Made by a program: the position numbers and the translations under genes
Part shown: positions 1-7,970 of the stretch, piece by piece
Numbering within the stretch: the stretch's first letter is position 1
Layout of the letters: each line of letters starts with the position of its first letter
Origin: Collimonas sp. PA-H2
GTDB taxonomy: Bacteria; Pseudomonadota; Gammaproteobacteria; Burkholderiales; Burkholderiaceae_D
NCBI RefSeq assembly: GCF_002564105.1
Contig: NZ_PDBX01000001.1
Location: 2,604,001-2,668,000, forward strand
Direction: 5' to 3'
Length of the DNA: 64,000 bases
Notes under the pieces: generated by a model
What the model saw: only the letters and a program-made list of their open reading frames with translations
Databases searched by the model: none
What the model was told of the DNA's origin: nothing

Positions 1-293
1 TCGTCCAGCTTGACCAGCAAGTCGCCGGCATGCACCGCCTGGTTGTCGCTGACGGCGGCCGAGACGATATAGCCGGCCACCTTGGGGCTGATCACGGTGA
101 TGTCGCCGCCGACATAAGCGTCGTCGGTGCCTTCCATGAAGCGGCCATGGTTCCACCAGTGCCAGCCATAGGCCGCCGCGCCGAGGCCGGCGACCAGCGC
201 AACGCAAGTGATCAACCGTGTCCTGCCGCTCAGCTTGCGCTGTTTTACCGGTGCCGCGGGACTGCCTGTTTGCTCGCTTATCGCATTCGTCAT
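1..293 (-). CDS. HlyD/EmrA-family efflux adaptor protein, N-terminal part (runs off window start)
   Basis: This is the first 97 codons of a membrane fusion protein; the rest lies before the window. Read from the ATG at 293, it has a short basic N-terminus, one membrane anchor (about residues 27-45, ending YGWHWW), the motif EGTDDAYVGGDITVISPKVAG typical of EmrA/HlyD adaptors (barrel entry, shown here in part), and the start of the biotinyl-lipoyl-like half (VHAGDLLVKLDD). Such adaptors bridge an inner-membrane MFS or ABC pump and an outer-membrane channel. The divergent neighbour at 499 encodes a matching channel, and an EmrB-type pump would be expected further downstream of this gene outside the window. 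The substrate is unknown. Confidence 0.9.
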   Translation of the reverse strand, partial: MTNAISEQTGSPAAPVKQRKLSGRTRLITCVALVAGLGAAAYGWHWWNHGRFMEGTDDAYVGGDITVISPKVAGYIVSAAVSDNQAVHAGDLLVKLD

Positions 294-402
294 GACTGCT
301 GCTCCTTATTGATAGACGCCGTTTGCAGGTCATCCATAGACAGTTTGAAAAGATTTTTGTCCTGCAACGCCTGCCAGCTGGCGTTTTTCCTACTTTTAAA
401 AA

Positions 403-459
403 TTACTTGCTTTCATAATGAAAGTCACTTTACACTAGTGACTATCGTTATGCAAGTAA
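403..459. promoter_or_regulatory. Nested palindromic operator between divergent efflux genes
   Basis: Three perfect inverted repeats overlap in 57 bp: TTACTTGC (403-410) with GCAAGTAA (452-459); CTTTCAT-A-ATGAAAG (410-424); and AGTCACT-N7-AGTGACT (423-443). The block is AT-rich and lies between the HlyD start (293) and the OprM-type start (499). This is the arrangement expected for a MarR or TetR type repressor controlling both transcripts. No regulator gene is adjacent inside the window. The repeats are seen directly; the regulator class is inferred. Confidence 0.6.
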
Positions 460-498
460 CTGCGCAAGGCTTTTTTAAAAAGATAGAAGGAGCACAAG

Positions 499-1944
499 AT
501 GGCAAGCAAGTCAGTTGCATTGATATCAAGCCGGCCGGGCGCGTTACTGGCGACGGCTTTCTCGCTGGCGCTGGCCGCTTGCGCCGCCGGTCCGGACTAT
601 GTAAAGCCGGCAGCCGACATGCCGCCAGCCTTCCGCCATGCGGCGCCGGCAACCGCTGCTTCGGTGCCGACGCCGGCGCTGGAAGTCTGGTGGACCTATT
701 TCAACGATCCGGTCCTGACGCACATCATCGAACGGGTGCTGGCGCAGAATCTGGACCTTGCCGCTGCCTTGGCGCGGGTCGAGCAAGCGCGTGCCTCCGC
801 CCGCCTGTCGAATGCCGCGCTGCTGCCCATCGGCAGCGTCAACGCGCAGATAGCTGAACAGCGCCAGTCCCTGCAAAGCGAATTGGGCAAGCTGGCCAGC
901 CCGCATCCGGGTTATCAGCGCGACGCCACCCTATATAGCGGGGGAGTGGGAGCCAGCTGGGAGGCCGACCTGGCCGGCGGCTTGCATCGCGGCCAGGAAG
1001 CCGACAGCGCCGAGGCGCAGGCAGCGGAAGCAGATCACATGGGAGTGCGGGTAACAATCGCGGCGGAAGCAGCCGACGCCTATTTCCGCGTGCGCGGCGC
1101 ACAGACCCGCATGACATTGGCGGAAGCCGAACTCAAGGCCGACAGCGATTTGCTCGAGCTGGTCTTGCTGCGCCTGAAGGAAGGCATGGCGACCGAGCGC
1201 GAACAGGCGCAGGCCGAGGCGCGCCTGGCGCAAGTCAAGGCGACCTTGCCGCCGTTACGGGCCGAGCGCGAGGTCCAGCTCAACCGGCTCGACGTGCTGA
1301 TGGGCGTGCCGCCGGGCAGCTATGCCGCCGAACTGGTCACGCCGCTGACGGAGGCTAGCATTCCGCCGTTGGCGGTAAGCCTCAAGCCGGAGCAGCTGCT
1401 GCGGCGCCGGCCCGACGTGATCGCGGCGGAACGCCGGCTGGCGGCATCGAATGCCCGCATCGGCGTCGCCATCGCCGAGTACTATCCGAAATTTTCTTTG
1501 TCGGCCCTGTTGGGGTTTGAAAGCTTGAGTAGCGCCACGCCGTCGGCCGCCAGCTTCCAGCCGCTGGCGCTGGTGGGCCTGCGCTGGCGCTTGTTCGATT
1601 TTGGCCGGGTCGATGCCGAAGTGGCGCGCGCCAAAGGCGCTAACGCCGAAGCGCTCGCGCACTACCGGCAAGCAATGCTGCGCGCCACCGAAGATGTAGA
1701 GAATGCGTTGGTGATGCAGACTGAGCTGGAAGCGGAGCGCCAGGAGGTGCTGCGCGAAGTGGCGGCCGATGTGCGCGCCCGCGATTCTTCGGAAGAAGCC
1801 TACAAGGGCGGCGCCACCGGCCTGGCAGAAGTGCTGGAACAGGACCGCCAGCTGCTGGCTGCGCGCGACCAGCTGGCGCGCGCGCATACCGGCAGCAGCC
1901 GGGCCGTGGTGGCGACTTTCCGCGCGCTGGGCGGCGGCTGGTAA
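499..1944 (+). CDS. RND/MFS efflux outer-membrane lipoprotein (OprM/NodT family)
   Basis: A 481-residue TolC-like outer-membrane channel of tripartite efflux systems. The N-terminal signal ends in a lipobox, with Cys28 in SLALAAC followed by AAGPDY, so the mature protein is a lipoprotein. The body has the two-fold OEP repeat: first copy about residues 60-260 (WWTYFNDPVLTHIIERVL) and second about 290-470 (LLRRRPDVIAAERRLAASNARIGVA, shown in spirit by RRRPDVIAAERRL). The length is normal for the family. A ribosome site (AGAAGGAG) precedes the ATG. It is divergent from the HlyD adaptor and probably works with it; the substrate is not visible from the sequence. Confidence 0.93.
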   Translation: MASKSVALISSRPGALLATAFSLALAACAAGPDYVKPAADMPPAFRHAAPATAASVPTPALEVWWTYFNDPVLTHIIERVLAQNLDLAAALARVEQARASARLSNAALLPIGSVNAQIAEQRQSLQSELGKLASPHPGYQRDATLYSGGVGASWEADLAGGLHRGQEADSAEAQAAEADHMGVRVTIAAEAADAYFRVRGAQTRMTLAEAELKADSDLLELVLLRLKEGMATEREQAQAEARLAQVKATLPPLRAEREVQLNRLDVLMGVPPGSYAAELVTPLTEASIPPLAVSLKPEQLLRRRPDVIAAERRLAASNARIGVAIAEYYPKFSLSALLGFESLSSATPSAASFQPLALVGLRWRLFDFGRVDAEVARAKGANAEALAHYRQAMLRATEDVENALVMQTELEAERQEVLREVAADVRARDSSEEAYKGGATGLAEVLEQDRQLLAARDQLARAHTGSSRAVVATFRALGGGW

Positions 1945-2007
1945 GCGCCTGGGTTGACGGGCGTTAGGCCGGGGTGCGTTGCGCCAGCAGCTGCCCGCCC
2001 TTGGCGA

Positions 2008-2658
2008 TCAGCCCTTCCAGGTGCGCTGCAGGCCGGTATCGGCATGGATCCAGCCGCCGCGCTTGCCCGGCCGGTAGTAGAAGCCGACGCCGCCCTGGCG
2101 GAAGCTGCGGATCAGGCCGCCGAGGACGTCAGGCTCGAGCTGCGCCAGGCGGATGTCGGCTGCACGTCCTTCCAGATGCAAGGACTTGCGCGCCGCCGGC
2201 ACGCCGCTTTCGATCAGGCCCTGGTTGGTCGCCGGGGTACGGTATCCTGACAGGATTTCCAGCGGCTGCAGCATGCCGTAGCGGGCGATAAAGGCTTGTG
2301 TGCCCCACAGCGTTTCCAGCAGCTTGGGGTCGATCGCTTCGGTTTTCTTGGCTTGCACGTCGCGCAGCAGATGGCACAACTGCTGGTAGGCGGAATCCTG
2401 CACTTCACCGTCTTTCCAGTACAGCAGCTTGGCGTATTCGCCGCTGGCCGGGCGCGAAACTTCGAGCACGCGCGGCTTGAGCCAGAAATCCATGTCTACC
2501 AGCTGGGCGTCGAAGATGTCCGGCGGCGGATCCATCGGGGCCGCCTCGGCCGCGGCGCTGCCGGTAGCGGCGGACTTGGCGATTGCCAGTTCGCCGGAAA
2601 ACAGCCCGGCGGCGCCCAGGAATAAACTTTTTTGCAGGAATTTTCGGCGCGTCGGCAT
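2008..2658 (-). CDS. DUF882 / MepK-like murein endopeptidase (M15 family), Tat-type signal
   Basis: A 216-residue exported protein. The N-terminus carries a twin-arginine-like signal (TRRKFLQKSLFLGAAGL). The C-terminal half (about residues 90-216) has the metal-ligand pattern of peptidase M15A/YcbK: SGYRTPATNQ, SLHLEGRAADIRL (His and Asp ligands) and WIHADTG (His ligand). Members cleave 3-3 or 4-3 peptide crosslinks in peptidoglycan in the periplasm. Position and length fit E. coli MepK (YcbK). In E. coli this gene sits beside an L,D-transpeptidase gene; none is seen here. It is monocistronic, convergent with the upstream efflux gene. Confidence 0.88.
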   Translation of the reverse strand: MPTRRKFLQKSLFLGAAGLFSGELAIAKSAATGSAAAEAAPMDPPPDIFDAQLVDMDFWLKPRVLEVSRPASGEYAKLLYWKDGEVQDSAYQQLCHLLRDVQAKKTEAIDPKLLETLWGTQAFIARYGMLQPLEILSGYRTPATNQGLIESGVPAARKSLHLEGRAADIRLAQLEPDVLGGLIRSFRQGGVGFYYRPGKRGGWIHADTGLQRTWKG

Positions 2659-2755
2659 GGCGGTCCAGATAGAAAGGGATGCAGAATTTTATCTCACCAC
2701 CTTCTATTTGAGTAGCACTGCCTGCCGCCGGCGCCGATCCCACCGATTCAACAAG

Positions 2756-3238
2756 TTAGCGGCTGGCGCGCAAACGCCGCACCTGCAAAGCGGCGCCGAT
2801 CAGGAACAGCGCCAGCAATACCGCTGTCGCTGTTTTCAGGGCAGGATCTTCCGCATTGGCGAGCAGCGGATGCCCGAGCGGCAATCGGGTCGAGGCTTCC
2901 GTGATGGCCGGTATCATATGGAACAGGACCGTGGCGGAGTAGCCGATTACAGCAACGTAGCGCGCCAGGCGTCCAAGCAACGCGGTTTGTTCGGCCAGCG
3001 CGGCGATGGCCAGGGCCAGCAGGGTGATGATTCCTAGCGCATGGGGTTTGCCGAACCCACCATGCTGGAATATGCCGAACCCAGTCAGGCAGGTGACCAC
3101 GGTGGCGATGACGTAGATTTTCCCTAGTCCGTTGTTCCAGGAAATTTCTTTGTATTTGAAAAAGGCGATCAGGGCGGCGGCGACGGCAATCAGGCTGATT
3201 ACGGTATGAAACAGGCCTAGCGTGGTGAGTCCGAACAT
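2756..3238 (-). CDS. Conserved integral membrane protein of unknown function
   Basis: A 160-residue protein with about four hydrophobic segments (roughly residues 4-24, 41-58, 67-84 and 135-152) and a short basic tail (RRLRASR). A good ribosome site (AAGGATAAC) precedes the ATG at 3238. No catalytic motif is recognised. The pattern resembles small DUF2306/DoxX-like membrane proteins of proteobacteria, but I cannot name the family with confidence. It lies between the murein peptidase and the divergent HD-GYP/LuxR gene, and nothing in the context fixes its role. Confidence 0.75.
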   Translation of the reverse strand: MFGLTTLGLFHTVISLIAVAAALIAFFKYKEISWNNGLGKIYVIATVVTCLTGFGIFQHGGFGKPHALGIITLLALAIAALAEQTALLGRLARYVAVIGYSATVLFHMIPAITEASTRLPLGHPLLANAEDPALKTATAVLLALFLIGAALQVRRLRASR

Positions 3239-3373
3239 GTTGTTATCCTTTTGCAGATGGAATAAGTTTCACTATATTCGGCCCGCCGTGCCGGGAACAT
3301 CGGTCAGATATCCGATGGCGCGGCGTCCATGGCGACAGGATAGTACGGAATTGCTTGAGCGACAGGGGTACAT

Positions 3374-4834
3374 TTGAACAACGACGCAATCGCCACTGCC
3401 GATGCCTTGCAGGTGTTGGCGTTCATGGGCGACCTCAGCATGGGGCAGCCGGTCGACCATTCGAAACGGGTGGCATGGCTGAGCCGCCGCATGGCGCAGG
3501 AATTGGGCGCGGATGAGGCCTTCTGCCGCGGCGCCGGCCAGGTCGCCCTGCTGCGCTGGGCCGGCTGCAGCGCCAACGCCACCGAAGTAGCGCGCTTGAT
3601 CAGCGACGACGTCGGCGGCCGCAGCGCCATGCTCGCTTTGCGGCCGGACGACATCAAATTGCTGGTTTCGCCCAACCTGGTCGAGCGCCGGATCGCCGAG
3701 ATCAGCGCGATTCATTGCGAAGTGTCGGTGCTGATCGCCGCCACGCTCGGCCTGGCGCCCATGGTGATCGAAGCGCTGGCCGGCATCTTTGAATGCTGGG
3801 ACGGCAGCGGCCTCCCCGCCGGCGTGGCCGGCGATGCGATACCGTTGCCGGTGCTGCTGGTGAAGCTCGCCGGCGACCTGGAGATTTTCAACCGTGAGTA
3901 TGGCTTGGCCGGCGCATTGGATCTGCTGCGGCAACGTGCCAATGCAAGCTACCCGCGCTGTCTGGTCGATATGCTATGCCGGGCCGCCGCCGATTGGCTG
4001 AGGGAACTGGAGACGCAGGAAGAAACGGTCGCCGATGAGCAAGCGGATGCAGACGCCGTGCCAGTGAGCCTGTCGCTGGTGGCCGATGCGATCGATCTCA
4101 AGCTGCCCTGGCTGACCGGCTATTCGCGCGCCGTGGCGCAGCTGGCCGCGACCATGGCGGCACGCCTGGAGATGACGCCCGCCGCCCAGGCAAGGGTCAG
4201 GCGGGCGGGGTTGCTGCATGGCCTCGGCCGGGCGGCGATACCGAATGCCGTATGGAACCGGCCGGCGCCATTCTCGCTGGCTGACTGGGAACAGGCGCGG
4301 CTGAGCCCCTACTGGACCGCGCGCGCGGCAAGCCAGGTCAAATCGCTGGCGCAAGAGGCTGAGATTGCCTCCACCGTCTATGAAAGGCTGGACGGCTCCG
4401 GTTATTTCCGCGCAGCGCGTTCCGCCAGCACGCCGCTGGAGTGCCGGATCCTGCCGCTGGCGGCCAGCTGGCTGGCCTTGCAGGCGCCGCGCCCATGGCG
4501 TCCGGCGCTGAACGCCGGCGCCGCCATCGAACACCTGCAGCGCCAGACCGCGCTCGGCCGCTTCGACCAAAGAGTGCTGGCTGTGCTGGACAGCGCGCTG
4601 CCGCCGAGCGCGGGTCTGGCGGCGAGCATAGAAGCGCCTGGCGGCATCCTGTCGCCGCGCGAACTGGAGGTATTGCGCTGCATTGCCCAGGGCGACAGCA
4701 ACAAGGAGGCGGCGCGCAAGCTCGGCGTGAGCCCGTCGACCATACGCACCCATATGGAAAACACTTTCCGCAAGCTGGAATGCAAGAGCCGGGCGGCGGC
4801 CACGCTCAAGGCTTCCCTGCTGGGTTTGCTCTAG
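3374..4834 (+). CDS. HD-GYP-like domain protein fused to LuxR-type HTH
   Basis: A 486-residue regulator. It starts at TTG 3374, behind a strong GACAGGGGT ribosome site. Two HD-type halves are visible. The first spans about residues 15-190 (HSKRVAWLSRRMAQ, then FECWDGSGLP) and the second about 225-400 (GYSRAVAQLAATM, LLHGLGRAAIPN, YERLDGSGYF). In the second, the canonical LHDIGK is LHGLGR, so the HD dyad is lost and c-di-GMP hydrolysis is doubtful. Residues about 415-480 are a LuxR HTH (LSPRELEVLRCIAQGDSNKEA). The protein is likely a ligand- or nucleotide-responsive transcription factor. The target is unknown; copCD begins 165 bp downstream. Confidence 0.85.
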   Translation: MNNDAIATADALQVLAFMGDLSMGQPVDHSKRVAWLSRRMAQELGADEAFCRGAGQVALLRWAGCSANATEVARLISDDVGGRSAMLALRPDDIKLLVSPNLVERRIAEISAIHCEVSVLIAATLGLAPMVIEALAGIFECWDGSGLPAGVAGDAIPLPVLLVKLAGDLEIFNREYGLAGALDLLRQRANASYPRCLVDMLCRAAADWLRELETQEETVADEQADADAVPVSLSLVADAIDLKLPWLTGYSRAVAQLAATMAARLEMTPAAQARVRRAGLLHGLGRAAIPNAVWNRPAPFSLADWEQARLSPYWTARAASQVKSLAQEAEIASTVYERLDGSGYFRAARSASTPLECRILPLAASWLALQAPRPWRPALNAGAAIEHLQRQTALGRFDQRVLAVLDSALPPSAGLAASIEAPGGILSPRELEVLRCIAQGDSNKEAARKLGVSPSTIRTHMENTFRKLECKSRAAATLKASLLGLL

Positions 4835-4998
4835 GGTCTGTTAACATTCGATTTGGGAGTACGAACGCACGGCAGCGTAAATATCCGCTTATTGGCGTCA
4901 TTACTGGCATCATTCGTGGATATTCCGGCTGGTTCGGCGATCATCTATGCGTGCGGATAGCCGGGCGCCTTCAATGTTTTATTTCAAGGATGTGGTCT

Positions 4999-5382
4999 AT
5001 GTCAGTTATTTCTTCCGCGTGCAAGAGCGCTGCCATCGCAGCGCTCCTCAGTTTTTCCATGGCGCAGAGCGCTTTTGCGCACGCCCACCTGAAGGCCGAA
5101 ATGCCGGCGCACGATGCCATCGTCGCCACCGCGCCGAGCTCGCTCAGGCTGGAGTTTTCCGAAGCGCTTGAACTTGCATTCAGCGGCGCGGCTGTGAGCG
5201 ACGCCGCCGGCAAAAGCATCGCCACCGGCGCCGCCACGCTGGCGTCGGACAGCAATATGGTCTTGCTAGTCCCGCTCGGCAGCCGCCTGGCGCCCGGCGT
5301 CTATACGGTGACATGGCATGCGCTCTCGCGCGACGGCCACAAGAGCAAGGGCAGCTACAGTTTCACGGTCCGCCCTGGATGA
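4999..5382 (+). CDS. copC: CopC-type periplasmic copper-binding protein
   Basis: A 127-residue secreted protein that binds copper in the periplasm. The chosen ATG at 4999 has an AAGGA site 8 bases upstream. The signal peptide ends near SMAQSAFA, leaving a mature N-terminus beginning HAHLKAEMPAHDA, whose first His is the usual Cu(II) ligand. The conserved C-terminal strand HALSRDGHKSKGSYSFTV carries the second His site. The Met-rich Cu(I) site is poor. The stop overlaps the start of copD (ATGA), so the two are translationally coupled, as in most copCD pairs involved in copper import or resistance. Confidence 0.92.
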   Translation: MSVISSACKSAAIAALLSFSMAQSAFAHAHLKAEMPAHDAIVATAPSSLRLEFSEALELAFSGAAVSDAAGKSIATGAATLASDSNMVLLVPLGSRLAPGVYTVTWHALSRDGHKSKGSYSFTVRPG

Positions 5383-6260
5383 CACTGGATGCTGTAGTCG
5401 CAGGCAACCGGCTGCTGCATTATCTGGCGCTGATGCTGGTCTTCGGCAGCAGTGTCTTCCTGTGGAAAATCGCGGCGCCCGGGCTGCGTGTGCAGACCGA
5501 CCGCCGCCTGACATTGATAACGCGCGTGGCGGCGCTGCTGGCGCTGCTGACGGCACTGGCCGGACTGCCCCTGCAAGCCAGCGAGATCGTCGGCAGCTGG
5601 CAAGCCGCCGTCGATCCGGCCGTGCTGCAGAAACTGCTGCGCACCGCTATCGGCCAGACCTGGCTGTTCCGCATGTTGCCGGCTTTGCTGCTGCTGGCGC
5701 TCAGCATGCTGCGGCAGCCCGGCAGGCTGCGCGGCGTCGTCATCGGCTCCGGCGTGCTGCTCGCCAGCCTGGCGCTGAGCGGACATGCCGCCATGGACCA
5801 GGGCATGCGCGGCTTCCTGCACGGCGCGAATCATGCCGTGCATCTGCTGTGCGGCGGCGCCTGGCTCGGCTCGCTGCTGCCTGTCCTGCTATGTCTGCGG
5901 CTGCTGGCCGATCCTGTCGCCCGCGGCGATGCCAGCCTTACCCTGCGGCGCTTCTCCAACGCCGGCCATGTCGCGGTCGCCGGCGTCCTGCTTAGCGGCG
6001 CCATCAACACCATGCTGGTGCTGGGCCGCTGGCCGACCGACTGGTCCTCGCCTTACCAGCTGCTGCTGTCGCTGAAAATCCTGCTGACGGCGGCGATGGT
6101 GGGGCTGGCAATCCTGAACCGTTATGTATTCGTGCCGCGCATGAAGAGCGCTGCGCCAGCCGCCATCGCCTCGATCCGGCGTTCCACTCTGATCGAAATC
6201 TGCCTCGGCATGGCAATACTGGCGCTGGTGTCGGTATTCGGCATGCTGGAACCGGCTTGA
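5379..6260 (+). CDS. copD: CopD-family copper transport membrane protein
   Basis: A 293-residue inner-membrane protein with about eight transmembrane segments. The start ATG at 5379 overlaps the copC stop. Family signatures are RLLHYLALMLVFGSSVF near the N-terminus, a His-bearing segment SGHAAMDQGMRGFLHGANHAVHLLCGGAWLGSLLP (His residues in mid-membrane), and the C-terminal KILLTAAMVGLAILNRYVF. CopD acts with CopC to move copper across the inner membrane. No cop operator or CopR/S pair is seen next to it. Confidence 0.92.
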   Translation: MTLDAVVAGNRLLHYLALMLVFGSSVFLWKIAAPGLRVQTDRRLTLITRVAALLALLTALAGLPLQASEIVGSWQAAVDPAVLQKLLRTAIGQTWLFRMLPALLLLALSMLRQPGRLRGVVIGSGVLLASLALSGHAAMDQGMRGFLHGANHAVHLLCGGAWLGSLLPVLLCLRLLADPVARGDASLTLRRFSNAGHVAVAGVLLSGAINTMLVLGRWPTDWSSPYQLLLSLKILLTAAMVGLAILNRYVFVPRMKSAAPAAIASIRRSTLIEICLGMAILALVSVFGMLEPA

Positions 6261-6317
6261 ATTTGGCGCCATCTGGTTTTCCCTGACCGAGCGACGGGTG
6301 CTGCTTGATGACGAATT

Positions 6318-6333
6318 TGTCATGCGAGTGTCA
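6318..6333 (+). promoter_or_regulatory. TGTCA direct repeat, OmpR/PhoB-family-like site
   Basis: TGTCA occurs at 6318-6322 and again at 6329-6333, exactly one helical turn (11 bp) apart, upstream of the hydrolase gene that starts at 6459. Spaced direct repeats of this kind are the usual target of OmpR/PhoB-type response regulators. A 9-bp inverted repeat (6371-6379 with 6385-6393) lies between it and the gene. The repeat is seen; the regulator is inferred. Confidence 0.35.
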
Positions 6334-6458
6334 CGCGATCGCCCCGGCTGCAGTTCTAGACTTGCGTTCAGCGAAGTCGAACCGCGACTTCGCCCGACGT
6401 CAAAATTCCAGGACATCATCCGGTGTGCTGTAAAGACCAGTCTTGCAAAGGCCAACCA

Positions 6459-7235
6459 ATGAAAACCCATCTCAAGCTCACCCTGATCGCCTTCGGCATG
6501 GCTGCGGGGATATTCGCGTCCGCGCCGGCGCTGGCGCAAGCGCTGGCGCCGCTTCCTGCCGTCAACGTGGTGCTGGTGCACGGCGCCTGGGCCGACGGCT
6601 CCAGCTGGGCCAAGGTCATTCCGCGGCTGCAGGCTACCGGCCTCAATGTCACCTCAGTGCAGAATCCGCTGACTTCGCTGGCCGACGACGTGGCGGCGAC
6701 GCGCCGCGCGCTGGCCCTGCAGCAGGGGCCAACCGTGCTGGTCGGTCATTCCTGGGCCGGCACCGTGATCAGCGAGGCCGGCGACGATCCGAAGGTCAGC
6801 GCCCTGGTGTACGTGGCGGCGCGCGCGCCCGACGCCGGCGAGGATTTCGGCGCCCTGGCCGCCAAATATCCGACCATGCCGGTGCGCGCCGGCGCCAAGG
6901 ACCACGACGGCTATGTGAGCCTGACCGAGGACGCCTACCTCAAATACTTCGGCGGCGACCTGCCGCGCGAACAGGCGCTGGCGCTGTATGCCACCCAGCA
7001 GCCGATCGCTGCTACCTTGTTCAACGGCCGCACCACCGTCGCCGCCTGGCATACAAAGCCATCCTGGTACGCCGTTTCCAGGCAGGATCAGACTACCTCC
7101 CCCGATCTGGAACGCTTCCTGGCAAAGCGCATGCATGCGACCACGGTCGAGCTGGATTCCAGCCACCTGTCGCTGGTGTCGCATCCCGAGGAAATCGCCA
7201 ACCTGATCCTGGCGGCTGCCGGCCGCACCCGATAG
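6459..7235 (+). CDS. Exported alpha/beta hydrolase (salicylate-esterase-like)
   Basis: A 258-residue alpha/beta hydrolase. The start ATG at 6459 gives a clean signal peptide (MKTHLKLTLIAFGMAAG, cleavage near ALAQA), so the enzyme is probably periplasmic. The motif VNVVLVHGAWADGSSW forms the oxyanion region, Ser98 sits in VGHSWAG as nucleophile, and the catalytic His is in DSSHLSLVSHPEE. This layout matches the methylesterase/hydroxynitrile lyase-like family often called alpha/beta hydrolase in Burkholderiales. The natural substrate is unknown. The gene appears monocistronic. Confidence 0.88.
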   Translation: MKTHLKLTLIAFGMAAGIFASAPALAQALAPLPAVNVVLVHGAWADGSSWAKVIPRLQATGLNVTSVQNPLTSLADDVAATRRALALQQGPTVLVGHSWAGTVISEAGDDPKVSALVYVAARAPDAGEDFGALAAKYPTMPVRAGAKDHDGYVSLTEDAYLKYFGGDLPREQALALYATQQPIAATLFNGRTTVAAWHTKPSWYAVSRQDQTTSPDLERFLAKRMHATTVELDSSHLSLVSHPEEIANLILAAAGRTR

Positions 7236-7311
7236 CTGTTCAGACAGGCAGCTGGCGCGCCGGATTGCCTTATAATCGGCTGCACCGCCCGTTCAAACCT
7301 TGGGGATCGTC

Positions 7312-7935
7312 ATGTCGCTTTCGCTCTGGCTTTCTTTCGTCGCCGCTTCCGCGCTGGTCATTGCGATTCCGGGACCGACCGTTGTTTTAATTGCTACCCA
7401 TGCCGTCAGTTTCGGTCCGCGCATCGCGGCAGCCATGGTGCTGGGTTCCGCCTTGGGTGGAGCGAGCGCCATGGCGCTGGCGATGGCCGGCCTGGGCGTG
7501 CTGCTGACTGCCTCGACCGTCGTTTTCAGCGGCCTCAAGCTGCTCGGCGCCGCTTACTTCATCTATCTGGGAATCCGCATGTGGCGGCAGGATGCCGCAA
7601 GCCTGGCTGACGCGCAGTCGGCTGCGCAGGTCAGCCCGCTGAAAGCATTTTGCCATGCCTTCGTGGTGACCGGGCTCAATCCGAAGGGCATCGGTTTTTT
7701 TGTCCTGTTCCTGCCGATGTTCATCGACAAGCATGCGCCCTATGTGCCGCAGATGCTGATCCTGATACCGACCATGGCTGTGATCGGCCTGATCAACGAT
7801 AGCCTGTATGCGGCCTGCGCGATACGGCTACGCCACCTGATCCGGCGCGCCGCGGTCATGCGCCGCATCAACCGGGCCGGCGGCGCAATCCTGACCGGCC
7901 TCGGGATCGCCATCGCGGCGCACCGTTCATCGTGA
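7312..7935 (+). CDS. LysE/RhtB-family amino acid exporter
   Basis: A 207-residue inner-membrane exporter with about six transmembrane segments. The ATG at 7312 follows a GGGG ribosome site. Family signatures are PGPTVVLIATHAVSFGPR after the first helix, GAAYFIYLGIRMWRQ, and FCHAFVVTGLNPKGIGFFVLFLPMF. LysE/RhtB proteins export amino acids such as threonine, homoserine lactone or lysine. Substrate cannot be deduced. The gene converges with pstS, 35 bp away. Confidence 0.92.
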   Translation: MSLSLWLSFVAASALVIAIPGPTVVLIATHAVSFGPRIAAAMVLGSALGGASAMALAMAGLGVLLTASTVVFSGLKLLGAAYFIYLGIRMWRQDAASLADAQSAAQVSPLKAFCHAFVVTGLNPKGIGFFVLFLPMFIDKHAPYVPQMLILIPTMAVIGLINDSLYAACAIRLRHLIRRAAVMRRINRAGGAILTGLGIAIAAHRSS

Positions 7936-7970
7936 ACGTGCGCGGCCTGGCGTGCAGCCGGCCAGCCAGA

